From: Ensifer sp. LCM 4579
GTDB lineage: Bacteria; Pseudomonadota; Alphaproteobacteria; Rhizobiales; Rhizobiaceae
Assembly: GCF_001854885.1 (NCBI RefSeq)
Contig: NZ_MDDV01000060.1
Span: 122,426-186,425 of the forward strand
Length of the DNA: 64,000 nucleotides
Direction of reading: 5' to 3'
Positions 1 through 9,890 of the stretch are shown here, in pieces. A model generated the notes under the pieces. That model had not been told where the DNA came from. It searched no databases and saw nothing but the letters and a program-made list of their open reading frames with translations. The stretch's first letter is position 1, and each line of letters begins with the position of its first letter. The translations under genes were made by a program, and so were the position numbers.

Positions 1-484
<484 letters not shown>

Positions 485-486
485 CT

Positions 487-504
487 ATTGTGGGTTTCCA
501 CAAT
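487..504. promoter_or_regulatory. Perfect inverted repeat, candidate response-regulator operator
   Basis: Arms ATTGTGG and CCACAAT are separated by GTTT. The repeat lies in the 177-bp space between the divergent dctP-like gene and the sensor kinase gene. Symmetry and position suit a binding site for the FixJ-type regulator encoded downstream. The assignment is inference. Confidence 0.45.
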
Positions 505-556
505 CGACAGGTCCAACCAGGAAAAATTCAAGAAACGGGCTTGGCGACCAAGGGAG

Positions 557-2554
557 GTGGGCGCACTGAAGAAGCGGGAAGGAAAGCGGCCAGGGGAGGA
601 TCCGTGGTCGACGAACGTCAGGGAACAGGGTGGCCGAACCGACCTTCTGTCACTGGTGCCGCTTGCGGCCATCGTGGCGCTGGTGGCGCTTGTGGCAGCG
701 CTGGTCTGGATCGTCAGCCGCAGTGAGGCCGAGCAGGCGCGAACGAAGCTTGCCACCGACGCGCTGTGGGTGGAACAGACCCTGCGGTTCCAGCTTTCGG
801 TGGACGAGGACATGCTGGCACGGCTGGCGCTCGACGCCTCGGGCGGCACCCAGGCCGAGGTCCTCGACGCGCGAGCGCGGCTCCACATCGCCAACAACCC
901 GGAAGTGCTCTCGATCGTATGGCATGATGCCGCAGGGAACGTGATCAGGGCCGTGCCGGGGCTCGACAGCACGCCGGACCGGCGGCTCGTCGAGCGCATG
1001 GTGCGGTCACGCACGGTCTCCGCCCGGCCGATTTTCGGCGAGGTGACGTCGCAGCGCTTCAGCATGGGCGTCTGGCTGCAGGGCGGTACCGGCATCGTCA
1101 CGGCGACAATTTCCGTCCCGCTGATGCTCGAGCGGCACATTCCATGGTGGATCGCCGAGCAATATGGTGTCGAACTCGCCGACGCAGGCGGAAGCGTGAT
1201 CGCCAGACGAGCCAAACGCAGCCCCGATCCGCAAAACCCGACTCACACGATCAGTTTCGACCCGCCGCTGCCCGGCACCGTTCTGCGGATAGCGTCCTAT
1301 GATCCACCGGCGGCCTTCGTGAACACGTTGCTCGTCGCCGTGATCGCGGGTCTGGCGGTTTTCGCCATTCTAGCCTTGCTCACGCTCTACCGAAGCGCAC
1401 AACGACGGCGGCGTGCCGAGCAGCGCCTCGAGGGTGAAATGGCGTTTCGCCGGTCTATGGAAGAGAGCCTCACGGTGGGGCTGAGAGCAAAGGACCACCA
1501 GGGGCGCGTGCTCTACGTGAACTCGGCCTTTTGCAAGCTCGTCGGCTGGCCGGCCGCCGAACTCGTCGGGCGTTCCCCGCCTATGCCCTATTGGTCGCCG
1601 GACCGGCTGGAGGAGACCCTCGCCCGCCAGCGCGCCCTGACGGAGGGCGGCGCCGTCTCCCAAGCGTTCGAGACCCGGTTTCGCCGGGCCGACGGCACCG
1701 AAATCGACGTCCAGGTCTATGAGGCCCCGCTCATCGACGCCGCAGGCGGCCATCGCGGCTGGATGGGCTCGATCATCGACATTACCGACACCAAACGGGC
1801 GGCCCGGCTGGCCCGAGCCCAGGACGAGAGCATGGCCCGCACTGGCCGCCTCGTGACGCTGGGAGAGATGGCTTCGACGCTGGCGCACGAACTGAACCAG
1901 CCGCTCTCGGCAATTGCGAGCTATTCCGCGGGACTTGCCAATCTGCTGCAACAGGGCAAGGCCGAGCCGGCCGTCCTTGGGCCGGCTGTCGAAAAGCTCT
2001 CGCTCCAGGCCAACCGCGCCGGGCAGATCATCCGGCGCATCCAGGATTTCGCAAAGAAGCGCGAACCGCGTTTCGGCAGGCTGCGCCTGCGCGACGTGGT
2101 GACGGACACGATCGGCTTCATGCTGGCGGATGCCCGCGAAAACCGTGTCCGGGTCGTCACCGAACTGACGGATGTCGGGACGGTCATGGCCGATCGCATC
2201 CTTCTGGAACAGGTTCTCGTCAACCTGATCCGCAACGGCATGGAGGCCATGGCCGAGGACCGCCGCACGGGCGACCACCTCACCCTCCGCCTTCTGAAAG
2301 GCGATGACGGCAATGCGCTTATCGAGGTGGAGGATCAGGGCGGAGGCATAGCGCCCGAAGTGGCGGGACGGCTTTTCGACGCTTTCACCTCCACCAAGGA
2401 GCAGGGAATGGGAATGGGGCTGAACATCTGCCGGTCGATCGTGGAACTGCATCGCGGCCATCTTGCGCATCGCCCCGGCGACGGAGGGGGAACAGTGTTC
2501 ACCGTTACCCTTCCGCTGGCAGACGAAATGGAAAAGGCGGTGGGCTACTCATGA
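557..2554 (+). CDS. Sensor histidine kinase, DctS-like
   Basis: Membrane sensor kinase of about 665 residues, likely sensing an organic acid for the adjacent TRAP system. From the GTG at 557 there is a short cytoplasmic tail, a transmembrane helix at about residues 35-55, and a periplasmic sensing region of about 190 residues. A second helix lies at about 255-275. A PAS domain follows (VLYVNSAFCKLVGWPAAELVG). The histidine box LAHELNQPLSA has its phosphoacceptor near residue 444, followed by an HATPase domain (NLIRNGMEAM, DQGGGIAP, GMGMGLNICRSI). The start is uncertain. The frame is open back to 131, ATG 449 is an alternative, and AGGGAGG overlaps the GTG. The stop overlaps the regulator start (ATGA), so the two are translationally coupled. 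Confidence 0.88.
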   Translation: MGALKKREGKRPGEDPWSTNVREQGGRTDLLSLVPLAAIVALVALVAALVWIVSRSEAEQARTKLATDALWVEQTLRFQLSVDEDMLARLALDASGGTQAEVLDARARLHIANNPEVLSIVWHDAAGNVIRAVPGLDSTPDRRLVERMVRSRTVSARPIFGEVTSQRFSMGVWLQGGTGIVTATISVPLMLERHIPWWIAEQYGVELADAGGSVIARRAKRSPDPQNPTHTISFDPPLPGTVLRIASYDPPAAFVNTLLVAVIAGLAVFAILALLTLYRSAQRRRRAEQRLEGEMAFRRSMEESLTVGLRAKDHQGRVLYVNSAFCKLVGWPAAELVGRSPPMPYWSPDRLEETLARQRALTEGGAVSQAFETRFRRADGTEIDVQVYEAPLIDAAGGHRGWMGSIIDITDTKRAARLARAQDESMARTGRLVTLGEMASTLAHELNQPLSAIASYSAGLANLLQQGKAEPAVLGPAVEKLSLQANRAGQIIRRIQDFAKKREPRFGRLRLRDVVTDTIGFMLADARENRVRVVTELTDVGTVMADRILLEQVLVNLIRNGMEAMAEDRRTGDHLTLRLLKGDDGNALIEVEDQGGGIAPEVAGRLFDAFTSTKEQGMGMGLNICRSIVELHRGHLAHRPGDGGGTVFTVTLPLADEMEKAVGYS

Positions 2555-3156
2555 CGAGCACGATCCATATCATCGATGATGAGGAGAGCATCCGCGAGGC
2601 GCTCGCCTTTCTCTTCGCATCGCGTGGACTTTCCGCACAGGGCTGGTCGTCCGGCGAGGCGTTTCTGGAGTCCCTGCCGGGCGACGATTGCGGCTGCGTC
2701 ATTCTCGATGTCCGCATGGAAGGCTTGTCCGGTCCGGAGGTGTTCGATCGGCTGCGCGCCAGGGGATGGACAGTGCCGGTCATCTTCCTGACGGGTCATG
2801 CGGACGTACCCGTTGCGGTGCAAACGCTGAAGGCGGGGGCTTTCGATTTCGTCGAGAAGCCCTTCAACGACAACCTCTTGGTCGATATCGTCCTGAAAGC
2901 CGTCGCCACGCACGAGAGCAGACGTGTGCTCCTGGGGCATCAGCAGGATCTGCAACGCCGGGTCCAGACGCTCTCAAATCGCGAGGCGGAGGTGATGCAT
3001 TTGATGCTGCAGGCGAAGCTCAACAAGCAGATCGCCCATGAACTCGGCATCTCGATGCGCACAGTGGAGGTGCATCGCAGCCGGGTCCTCGAGAAGTTGG
3101 GCGCCCGCAACACGACCGAGCTTGCGGGAATGCTGGCGGAACTGACCCCCTCGTGA
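2551..3156 (+). CDS. FixJ/DctR-family response regulator
   Basis: Two-component regulator of 201 residues. The receiver domain has its acidic pair near residues 9-11, the phosphorylation site Asp53 (VILDVRM) and the switch lysine in VEKPF. A LuxR/FixJ helix-turn-helix closes the protein (LSNREAEVMHLM, then MRTVEVHRSRVLEKLGARN). It starts inside the kinase stop codon, so kinase and regulator are made together. By analogy with DctS/DctR it probably activates the divergent dctP-type operon. That target is inference from gene order. Confidence 0.93.
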   Translation: MTSTIHIIDDEESIREALAFLFASRGLSAQGWSSGEAFLESLPGDDCGCVILDVRMEGLSGPEVFDRLRARGWTVPVIFLTGHADVPVAVQTLKAGAFDFVEKPFNDNLLVDIVLKAVATHESRRVLLGHQQDLQRRVQTLSNREAEVMHLMLQAKLNKQIAHELGISMRTVEVHRSRVLEKLGARNTTELAGMLAELTPS

Positions 3157-3177
3157 CCCACTCGCTTGCGAAGGGGA

Positions 3178-4281
3178 TCAATTGCGCCGTTCGATCGCCG
3201 TTTCCCTGGGATACTCGCCGATGAAACCGCGCCAGTGGGCGATCGCGAAGCCGAGCACCCCGAGCGCGCCAGCCTGATGCAGCACACCCCAGCCGACCGG
3301 CACCTGCAGGAGAAGCGTGGTGATGCCGATCGCCGCCTGCACCGTCACCAGCGCGAAAAGAAGCACCGAACGGCGGGCATGCGTCGTCTGCGGCGCGGCA
3401 CGCAGCGACGAAATCATGTGCACGAGCGCAAGGCCAAAAAGCAGATAGGCTCCCACGCGGTGGAAGAACTGCACGGTCTTCGGATTCTCGAAGAGATTGA
3501 TCCAGACCGGATCCTGCGCAAACAGCCCTCCCGGCACGATCGCGCCGTCCATCAGCGGCCAGGTATTATAGCTCAAGCCCGCGTCGAGACCGGCGACGAG
3601 CGCACCGAGATAGATCTGAAAGAGGCTCATGCCGGCAATGAAAGCTGCCATGGTCCCCGCCTTCTTCGTCGGTGCCGCGTCGCCGGAGTGCGGCGAAAGG
3701 GCGCGGTAGATCCACATGCAGGCGGCAAAGATCAGGCAGGCAATCACAAGATGGGTGGCAAGCCGGTACTGACTGACCTCGGTTCTCTCGACCAGGCCGG
3801 ACGAGACCATCCACCAGCCGATGAAGCCCTGGAAGCTGCCAAGCGCCAGAAGGCCGAAAAGCGGTAGCTTAAGGCGGCTTTCGATCCGCCCCGTCAGCCA
3901 GAAGAAGAGGAGCGGCAAGGCGAAGATCGCGCCGATGGAACGGGCAAGCAACCGGTGCGCCCATTCCCACCAGAAGATCGTCTTGAACTCGTCGACGGAC
4001 ATGCCTTTGTTGAGCTGCTCATATTGGGGAATGCGCTGGTAAAGCCGGAATTCCTGTTCCCACTCCTGCGCCGACAAGGGCGGAATGACGCCATGGATCG
4101 GCTTCCACTCGGTGATCGAGAGGCCGGATTCGGTCAACCGTGTCGCGCCGCCGACGAGCACCAGCGCAAAAAGCGTGAACAGGACTACGGCGAGCCAGCC
4201 GCGGATCTGCCGGCGATTGCGCGCGGTCCTGTCGGTCTCGGTGAGAAGCGTCCGTTCTGTTGCCGCGTCGGCGTGGGCCAT
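3178..4281 (-). CDS. ctaA: Heme A synthase (COX15/CtaA)
   Basis: Integral membrane enzyme of 367 residues that oxidises the C8 methyl of heme O to the formyl of heme A, for aa3-type cytochrome oxidase. The sequence shows eight hydrophobic segments. It has the family motifs GGATRLTESGLSITEWKPI, WWEWAHRLLAR and FFHRVGAYLL, plus LHQAGALGVL near the end. The conserved histidines of the two heme sites lie in the last three. The ATG at 4281 has AGGA upstream. An in-frame extension to 4461 looks non-coding. It converges with the response regulator, leaving 21 bp between stops. The length matches alphaproteobacterial type 2 CtaA. Confidence 0.97.
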   Translation of the reverse strand: MAHADAATERTLLTETDRTARNRRQIRGWLAVVLFTLFALVLVGGATRLTESGLSITEWKPIHGVIPPLSAQEWEQEFRLYQRIPQYEQLNKGMSVDEFKTIFWWEWAHRLLARSIGAIFALPLLFFWLTGRIESRLKLPLFGLLALGSFQGFIGWWMVSSGLVERTEVSQYRLATHLVIACLIFAACMWIYRALSPHSGDAAPTKKAGTMAAFIAGMSLFQIYLGALVAGLDAGLSYNTWPLMDGAIVPGGLFAQDPVWINLFENPKTVQFFHRVGAYLLFGLALVHMISSLRAAPQTTHARRSVLLFALVTVQAAIGITTLLLQVPVGWGVLHQAGALGVLGFAIAHWRGFIGEYPRETAIERRN

Positions 4282-4488
4282 CAGCCTGTCCTCATTCGTC
4301 GGCGGACACGGCCCTCGCGCAGCTTGCCTCGGTAGCCGGTCCGAAAGCCGTTGATTTGCACCAGACCGCTGTGCAAAACAAGTCCAGAGCCTTTGCGGCA
4401 TGCCGTCGCGGCCAAGTTCGAGACGTGAGTGCGCGGCACGCGGAATATTGCGGACCCGCATCCGGCGCCGCTATCCGAAAGAAGTCAA

Positions 4489-4698
4489 ATGCCCGTACGC
4501 CTTAGAAAACTGATCGGCACAATCCTGATCATCATTCTCGTCATCACCTATGCGCTGGCGGCCGTAACCTTCGCCTCCCTCCTGCTCGGCGCGTCACCCT
4601 GGTGGGTGCATCTCCTCTATTTCTTCTTTACCGGGCTCCTGTGGATCCTTCCCGCCATGCTGATCATCAAGTGGATGGAAAAACCCGCCAGCCGCTGA
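4489..4698 (+). CDS. DUF2842 family small membrane protein
   Basis: A 69-residue protein with two transmembrane helices (about residues 8-32 and 40-62). It begins MPVRLRKLIGTILIII and ends MLIIKWMEKPASR, the pattern of alphaproteobacterial DUF2842 proteins. No function is known. It sits just upstream of, and in line with, the metallophosphoesterase gene (14 bp gap), so the two may be co-transcribed. It diverges from ctaA. Confidence 0.82.
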   Translation: MPVRLRKLIGTILIIILVITYALAAVTFASLLLGASPWWVHLLYFFFTGLLWILPAMLIIKWMEKPASR

Positions 4699-4712
4699 CA
4701 CCGGAGCATATC

Positions 4713-5453
4713 ATGAGGATCGCCGTCATTTCCGATATTCACGGGAACCACCTCGCGCTGGAGGCGGTGCTCGCGGACATCGATGCGCAGAAGATCGGCG
4801 AGATCGTCAATCTCGGCGACCATCTGAGCGGACCGCTCGACGCAGCCCGGACGGCGGATATCCTGATGTCCCGGGGCATGGCGGCGATCCGCGGCAACCA
4901 TGACCGCTTTCTGCTGACGCACAATCCAAGCGAAATGGGTCTTTCCGATCGGACGGCCCATGACCAGCTCGAGCCGCGGCACCTGGAATGGCTGGCGGCG
5001 CTGCCGGAAAGCTTCGTCTATCGTGACACGCTCTTTCTCTGCCATGGCACGCCGCAGAGCGACGAGACCTATTGGATGGAATCGCTAACCGCGGATGGCA
5101 CCGTCCGCATGGCGAGCCGGGAGAGGATCGAAAGTTTCGCGGAAGACATCGCCTACCCGGCGATCCTCTGCGGTCATACGCACATCCCGCGCGCGGTGCG
5201 GCTTGGCGACGGGCGCCTGCTCGTAAATCCCGGCAGCGTCGGATGCCCCGGCTATACCGACGATCTGCCCGTCGCTCACCGTGTGGAGACCGGTTCGCCG
5301 GATGCGCGCTACGCCATTCTCGACCGCTCGGCGGAAGGGTGGAGCGTGACCTTCCGCTGCGTGCCCTACGACCACATGGCGATGGCGAGACTTGCCGCCG
5401 ATCGCAACCGGGCCGATTGGGCTAGTGTGCTCGCCACCGGCTTCCTGGTATGA
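4713..5453 (+). CDS. Calcineurin-like metallophosphoesterase, YfcE/MJ0936 type
   Basis: Predicted cytosolic dinuclear-metal phosphodiesterase of 246 residues. The metal-binding motifs appear in order: SDIHGNH near residue 7, GDHLSGPLD, GNHDR near residue 60, LCHGTP and GHTHIP. NPGSVG follows, as in small YfcE/YvnB-type enzymes. The start at 4713 puts the first motif at the N-terminus as usual; the frame is open further upstream inside the DUF2842 gene. The substrate is unknown. The gene converges with the acetyltransferase, the stops being one base apart. Confidence 0.9.
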   Translation: MRIAVISDIHGNHLALEAVLADIDAQKIGEIVNLGDHLSGPLDAARTADILMSRGMAAIRGNHDRFLLTHNPSEMGLSDRTAHDQLEPRHLEWLAALPESFVYRDTLFLCHGTPQSDETYWMESLTADGTVRMASRERIESFAEDIAYPAILCGHTHIPRAVRLGDGRLLVNPGSVGCPGYTDDLPVAHRVETGSPDARYAILDRSAEGWSVTFRCVPYDHMAMARLAADRNRADWASVLATGFLV

Positions 5454-5454
5454 G

Positions 5455-6105
5455 TTACCGCGCGTCCTCGAGCGCCTTGAGATCGGCACCGGTGATCGCC
5501 GCGATGTTGCGCGTCACCTTGTCAAGCGGCCAATGCCACCAGGAGATTGCCAGGAGCCGCTCTATGATTTCGGCCGGAAAGCGCATTCGAACGACGCGCG
5601 CCGGGTTTCCCGCCACCACGGCATAGGGCGGCACGTCTTTCGTCACGACCGATTTGGCCGCGATGATGGCGCCGTCTCCAATCCTGACACCCGGCATGAT
5701 CGTCGCCTCCATGCCGATCCAGACGTCATTGCCGACGATCGTGTCGCCGCGATGGCCGGTCGCATGGGCCGCAGGATCGGAGGCTTCACGCCATGACCCG
5801 GGGAAAATGCCGAATGGAAAGGTCGTAAAGCCGTCCAACGCATGATTGGCTCCGTTCATGATGAACTGCACGGCGGTCGCAAGCGCGCAGAAGCGCCCGA
5901 TCACCAGACGATCCCCGATGAAGTCGTAATGATAGAGGACGCACTTTTTCTGGAAGCACTCGGGGCCCTCGGGATCATCATAATAGCTGTATTCGCCGAC
6001 CTCGATCAGTGGTGAATCCACGAGATTTTTCAGGAATCCGACCCGCGGAAATTCGGCGATGGGAAATTTGGCATCGCTGTCCGGCGCCGCGTGGCTCGAT
6101 CGCAT
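5455..6105 (-). CDS. CatB/Vat-like hexapeptide-repeat O-acetyltransferase
   Basis: Left-handed beta-helix acetyltransferase of 216 residues. Features of the xenobiotic/virginiamycin acetyltransferase group are visible: EYSYYDDPEG, GRFCALA, FIMNGANHALDGFTTFPFGI, then hexapeptide turns (VGNDVWIGMEATIMPGV, IGDGAIIAAKSVV) and the closing VAGNPARVVRMRF. Many chromosomal members have no proven drug substrate, so a resistance role should not be assumed. The ATG at 6105 has GAAGGGAAG upstream and is preferred to an in-frame start at 6129. Confidence 0.88.
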   Translation of the reverse strand: MRSSHAAPDSDAKFPIAEFPRVGFLKNLVDSPLIEVGEYSYYDDPEGPECFQKKCVLYHYDFIGDRLVIGRFCALATAVQFIMNGANHALDGFTTFPFGIFPGSWREASDPAAHATGHRGDTIVGNDVWIGMEATIMPGVRIGDGAIIAAKSVVTKDVPPYAVVAGNPARVVRMRFPAEIIERLLAISWWHWPLDKVTRNIAAITGADLKALEDAR

Positions 6106-6295
6106 CGCTGCTTCCCTTCGTTCGCCCAATCGTTAGCGCGATGTAACGCGGCGAGGCCCTTTTTAAACAGCTGCGTTTCACCCTTTGCTAACTGCGTTTC
6201 AGCAATCGCCCCCGCCGCGCCCGCGCGGTTAATTCCGAATAGGAAGATTTTCGGTTGAATGGGACCACTCCCTGCATTTGGATCACATTGAAGAC

Positions 6296-7519
6296 ATGGC
6301 CAATCCCGATCTCATCCTCGCGCCACTGGACGACGCCCGGCCGTGCGAACCACACCAGGCAATCGCCTCCGGCGACATGGCCCGGATCAGGGTCTCGTTG
6401 CATTTCGATCCCTGCGAGATCGAGGCGGAGTGGCGGGCGTTGGACGAGAACGACCTCAATTCTCCGCACCAGAGCTTCGACTGGTGCGAGGTCTGGAGAA
6501 AAACCCACCAACACAGAATAGTGGTGGTCCGCTGTGCCCTCGGGCACAAGCCCTTGTTCATCCTGCCCTTTGCGATCGAGCGGGGTCTCTTTCGTACAGC
6601 CCGCCTGATTGGTTCTGACCATAGCAATCTGAACACCGGTCTGTTTGCCGCAGACGCCGGGCCGATCCCGCATGCCGAACTGATCCGCGTTCTGGGCGAC
6701 GGGATGCGCCAGCTCCGTCGATTTGCCGATATCGTCAGGCTCGAGAGAACGCCTGCAAAATGGCGCGGCGTTTCCAACCCCCTTTCGATATTGCCCGGCG
6801 TCACCCATCCGAATGCGTCCTTTCAGTTGCCACTCCTTAACGGCATGGAAGCCACGCTCACGCAACTCAATGCGAAGCGCCGCCGCAAGAAGATGCGCAC
6901 CTCTGAAAGGCGTCTCGCCGAAATGGGTGGCTACGACTACATCACCGCCCGCGAGCCATCGCAGGCACACGCGCTCCTGGAAACATTCTTCCGGCAAAAG
7001 GCGGCACGTTTCGCCGCGCTGGGCCTCCCGGACGTGTTCAGCGATGCGGCGACGCGCGCCTTCTTCCACGCCCTCGTCGATTGCCAGACCGGCGGCCTCT
7101 TCGAGCTCGATGCGATACGCCTGAAAGGCAAGCATCCGGGCAAGATCATCGCCGTCTCCGGCCTGCTACGCAAAGGCGACCACGTCATCTGTCAGTTCGG
7201 CTCGATCGATGATGAGGTTGCGGCCGACAGCAGCCCCGGAGAGCTGCTGTTTTACCGGACGATCGAGCGCCTTTGCGGAGAAGGCGTGAAGCTCTTCGAT
7301 TTCGGCATTGGCGACCAGCGCTACAAACGGTCATGGTGCACGATAAGGACCCCGCTTCGCGACATCGTCCTGCCTCTGACGCCGCGCGGTTTTCTCGCTG
7401 CCGGGTTGTACCGGGCCCTGGCGTGCGCCAAGCGGGCCGTCAAGGCCAATGAGAGGGTTTACGCCCTCCTGCAGCGGCAGCGTCGATGGTGGCAGCAAGG
7501 ATCTGGCGCGGAGAACTGA
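6296..7519 (+). CDS. CelD/BcsL-like GNAT-fold acetyltransferase
   Basis: Protein of 407 residues. It has the CelD/BcsL (PF13480-type) fold that often accompanies exopolysaccharide gene sets. The N-terminal half carries the Trp-rich motif HQSFDWCEVWRKTH. The C-terminal half has FRQKAARFAALGL and SSPGELLFYRTIERLC, then LFDFGIGDQRYKRSWC, which are hallmarks of this domain. It converges on the Wzc-like gene with 23 bp between stops. A role in acylating the island's polysaccharide is inferred from context. Start choices are TTG 6278, ATG 6296 and ATG 6377. I prefer 6296. Confidence 0.8.
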   Translation: MANPDLILAPLDDARPCEPHQAIASGDMARIRVSLHFDPCEIEAEWRALDENDLNSPHQSFDWCEVWRKTHQHRIVVVRCALGHKPLFILPFAIERGLFRTARLIGSDHSNLNTGLFAADAGPIPHAELIRVLGDGMRQLRRFADIVRLERTPAKWRGVSNPLSILPGVTHPNASFQLPLLNGMEATLTQLNAKRRRKKMRTSERRLAEMGGYDYITAREPSQAHALLETFFRQKAARFAALGLPDVFSDAATRAFFHALVDCQTGGLFELDAIRLKGKHPGKIIAVSGLLRKGDHVICQFGSIDDEVAADSSPGELLFYRTIERLCGEGVKLFDFGIGDQRYKRSWCTIRTPLRDIVLPLTPRGFLAAGLYRALACAKRAVKANERVYALLQRQRRWWQQGSGAEN

Positions 7520-7542
7520 TTATGGGGCCCCCAAAGCCCCTC

Positions 7543-9687
7543 TCACGCCGCCCGGCGATCGGGAAAGTGCGGCCCCGGCCGACCGACCCCGGTCATCAGC
7601 ACGATGTCGCGATAGCCGGCCTCGCCAAAGCGGGTGAGCTCTTCGACGATCTTCTCTTCGCTGACGGAGGGGGCGGAGAGAATGATCTCGGTGCCCTCGC
7701 GGCGAGCCACCTTGGCGACAGCCTCCGCATCTGCCTGGCCGCATTCGATGAGCACCAGGTCGTAGGCGTTGGTAAGCGCATCGACGATCATTTGCAGGCG
7801 CTCGATGCCGCGCATGGCCATCCGAGGATCCGCCTCGCCGCGCGGGATGACATGCGCATCCGAGAAGCGGTCCGCATGGATCGTCTCGCTGAAGGCGACC
7901 TCGCCCGAAAGCAGGTCGGTAATGCCCGGCAGATGCGGTGACTGCGCCATCAGCCGAGTCGGACAGGCGGAACCGGAAAAGTCGATCAGCACGACCTTCT
8001 GTTCCGCTTCCGCCAGCAGGCGCACCAGCATTACCGCCGCCATCGAACCCTCGTCGCCACCCGGCGAGACCGAAACGGCAACCCTGACGCCATGGCCGAG
8101 AAGATGATCGGCAACGGACTCGATCGAGAAATCCTGCTCTGCTGCATTTGGCTCCCGGACCTCCCCTTCCTCTCCTGCCTGCGGCTCAACAGCGGCAACG
8201 GATGCCTGGTGGGGGACGCTGCTTGCGCTTTCGGGTGCCGCGCTTGCCGGTAGAGGCTCTGCAACCGCTAGGGCCGCGACCGACGCCGGCCTCAGTGCCC
8301 GGCCGCTGAAGAGCTCGGCGAGCATGATCACGACGCAGCTCACCAGAAAACTCGCAAAGGCTGCAACGATGGTGATCGGAATGACCTTTGGGAAACTCGC
8401 GAGGGCGGGAATGACGGCGTTCGAGATCACCCGCGCATCGGCGGGGGTCGCGTTGGCGACGCTGCGCGAGGTCGCTTCGCGGTAGCGGACCAGATAGGTC
8501 TCGAGCAGCTGCCGCTGGGCGGCGGCCTCGCGCTCCAGGGCGCGCAGGCCCACCTCCTCCTCGCCGGCCTGAGCCGATTGGGCTTTCAGCGAATTCAGCT
8601 GCTGCACCAATTGCTGTTCGCGCAATTGCCCGACCTTCGCCTCGTTATCGAGGCTGGCGAGGATCTTGCGCGTTTCGGCACGAATCTGCGCTTTGATGCC
8701 TTCGAGCTGCGACCTCAGCCCCTTGAGTCGCGGGTGGCCATCGAGCAGCGACGTGGAGACGTCCGCGATCTGCGCCTCAAGGGCGGCCTTGCTTTCCTTC
8801 AGCCGCTGGATCATCGGCGACCCGACGATATCGGCAAGCGTGTCGACGGCGCGGCCGTCGGCGAGCGCCGCGCGCACCCCTTCCGCACGGGCGGCGGCAT
8901 TGGCTCTCTCGCCGCGCACGCGCGCAAGCTCGGCGGAAATATCGCTCAGCTGGCGCGTTGCAAAATTCTCCGTCTCACCGGTCGGCAGCAGGCCGGACTC
9001 GGCACGATAGGCGGCAACCTTCGCCTCCGCCTCGCGCACTTTTTCGCGCAGATTGGCGATTTCCGGCTCCAGCCAGCGGCTCGCCTCCGAATTGGAATCG
9101 AGTTTCGCACCGCTCTGCAGCGACAGATAGACCTTCGCCATCTCGTTCGGAATGGCCGCGGCGAGCTTCGGGTCCTTCGACGTGAAGGCGATCGCGATCA
9201 CACGGGATTTTTCAACCTGATACACCTGCAGCTTGGAATTGAACTCTCTCAGAATCCGCTCTTCCGGGGGCAATTCGAGGGGATTTTTCTTCATCCGGAG
9301 CATGACCAGGAGATCGGAAAGCGCCGAGGGATGCGCCGAGGGATCGAACTCTTCCAACTCGTGCAGTTTCATGTTGCGCGCGACCTGCTTGATCAGGTCG
9401 GCGGAGCGCAGGACCTGAACCTGGCTCGCAATGCCGGACTCGTCGAATATCCTGTCCGAACCACCCTGGGGGAGCTGCCCCGCGCCGCTGAACTCGGGCT
9501 CGCGCGACTCGATCAGGACGCGGGTTTCGCTTTCATATTGGGGAGCGATCATCTTCGCGGCGGCAAAGGCTATGGCAGCCGCGCCTACGGTTGCAAGGAC
9601 AACACGGGAGCGACGTTGCCACACGGCGCGGAACAGGCCGCCGAGATCGATATCCACATCCTCATGTCCGCCGCCGATGCCCGGCAT
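7543..9687 (-). CDS. Wzc/ExoP-like polysaccharide co-polymerase with degenerate kinase domain
   Basis: Inner-membrane chain-length and export protein of 714 residues. A Wzz domain starts near residue 10, with helices at about 28-46 and 430-455 flanking a long periplasmic coiled-coil region (about residues 170-390). A cytoplasmic BY-kinase-like domain follows. In that domain the usual Walker A GEGKST is replaced by PGGDEGSMA, with no lysine. The A' motif reads LIDFSG rather than DxD, Walker B reads LIECGQ, and no C-terminal tyrosine cluster exists. The domain is therefore probably catalytically dead. The gene diverges from the Wza-like gene. ATG 9687 has GGAG upstream; a TTG at 9744 also lies in frame. 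Confidence 0.9.
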   Translation of the reverse strand: MPGIGGGHEDVDIDLGGLFRAVWQRRSRVVLATVGAAAIAFAAAKMIAPQYESETRVLIESREPEFSGAGQLPQGGSDRIFDESGIASQVQVLRSADLIKQVARNMKLHELEEFDPSAHPSALSDLLVMLRMKKNPLELPPEERILREFNSKLQVYQVEKSRVIAIAFTSKDPKLAAAIPNEMAKVYLSLQSGAKLDSNSEASRWLEPEIANLREKVREAEAKVAAYRAESGLLPTGETENFATRQLSDISAELARVRGERANAAARAEGVRAALADGRAVDTLADIVGSPMIQRLKESKAALEAQIADVSTSLLDGHPRLKGLRSQLEGIKAQIRAETRKILASLDNEAKVGQLREQQLVQQLNSLKAQSAQAGEEEVGLRALEREAAAQRQLLETYLVRYREATSRSVANATPADARVISNAVIPALASFPKVIPITIVAAFASFLVSCVVIMLAELFSGRALRPASVAALAVAEPLPASAAPESASSVPHQASVAAVEPQAGEEGEVREPNAAEQDFSIESVADHLLGHGVRVAVSVSPGGDEGSMAAVMLVRLLAEAEQKVVLIDFSGSACPTRLMAQSPHLPGITDLLSGEVAFSETIHADRFSDAHVIPRGEADPRMAMRGIERLQMIVDALTNAYDLVLIECGQADAEAVAKVARREGTEIILSAPSVSEEKIVEELTRFGEAGYRDIVLMTGVGRPGPHFPDRRAA

Positions 9688-9890
9688 GTCCCAACTCCAC
9701 GCTTTTTCATTCCGCCGCGAAGGTAAAGGGACATGGTAACTCAACGGTTAATACCGAGCGCAACCAGGAGGTGCCTCCCTCCGGCTCGCGCTGCCAGGAC
9801 AGGCGATTTCCGTCACGAGTTTACCGGCTATTAACCCTAACGGATCGATAACGGCGCCAGAGAGGTGATTTCCCTGGAGCTCAAACCCGC

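Noticed and set aside
5455..6105. Calling the hexapeptide acetyltransferase a drug-resistance gene
   Set aside because: The fold matches CatB/Vat but chromosomal homologues often have other substrates, and nothing nearby indicates resistance.
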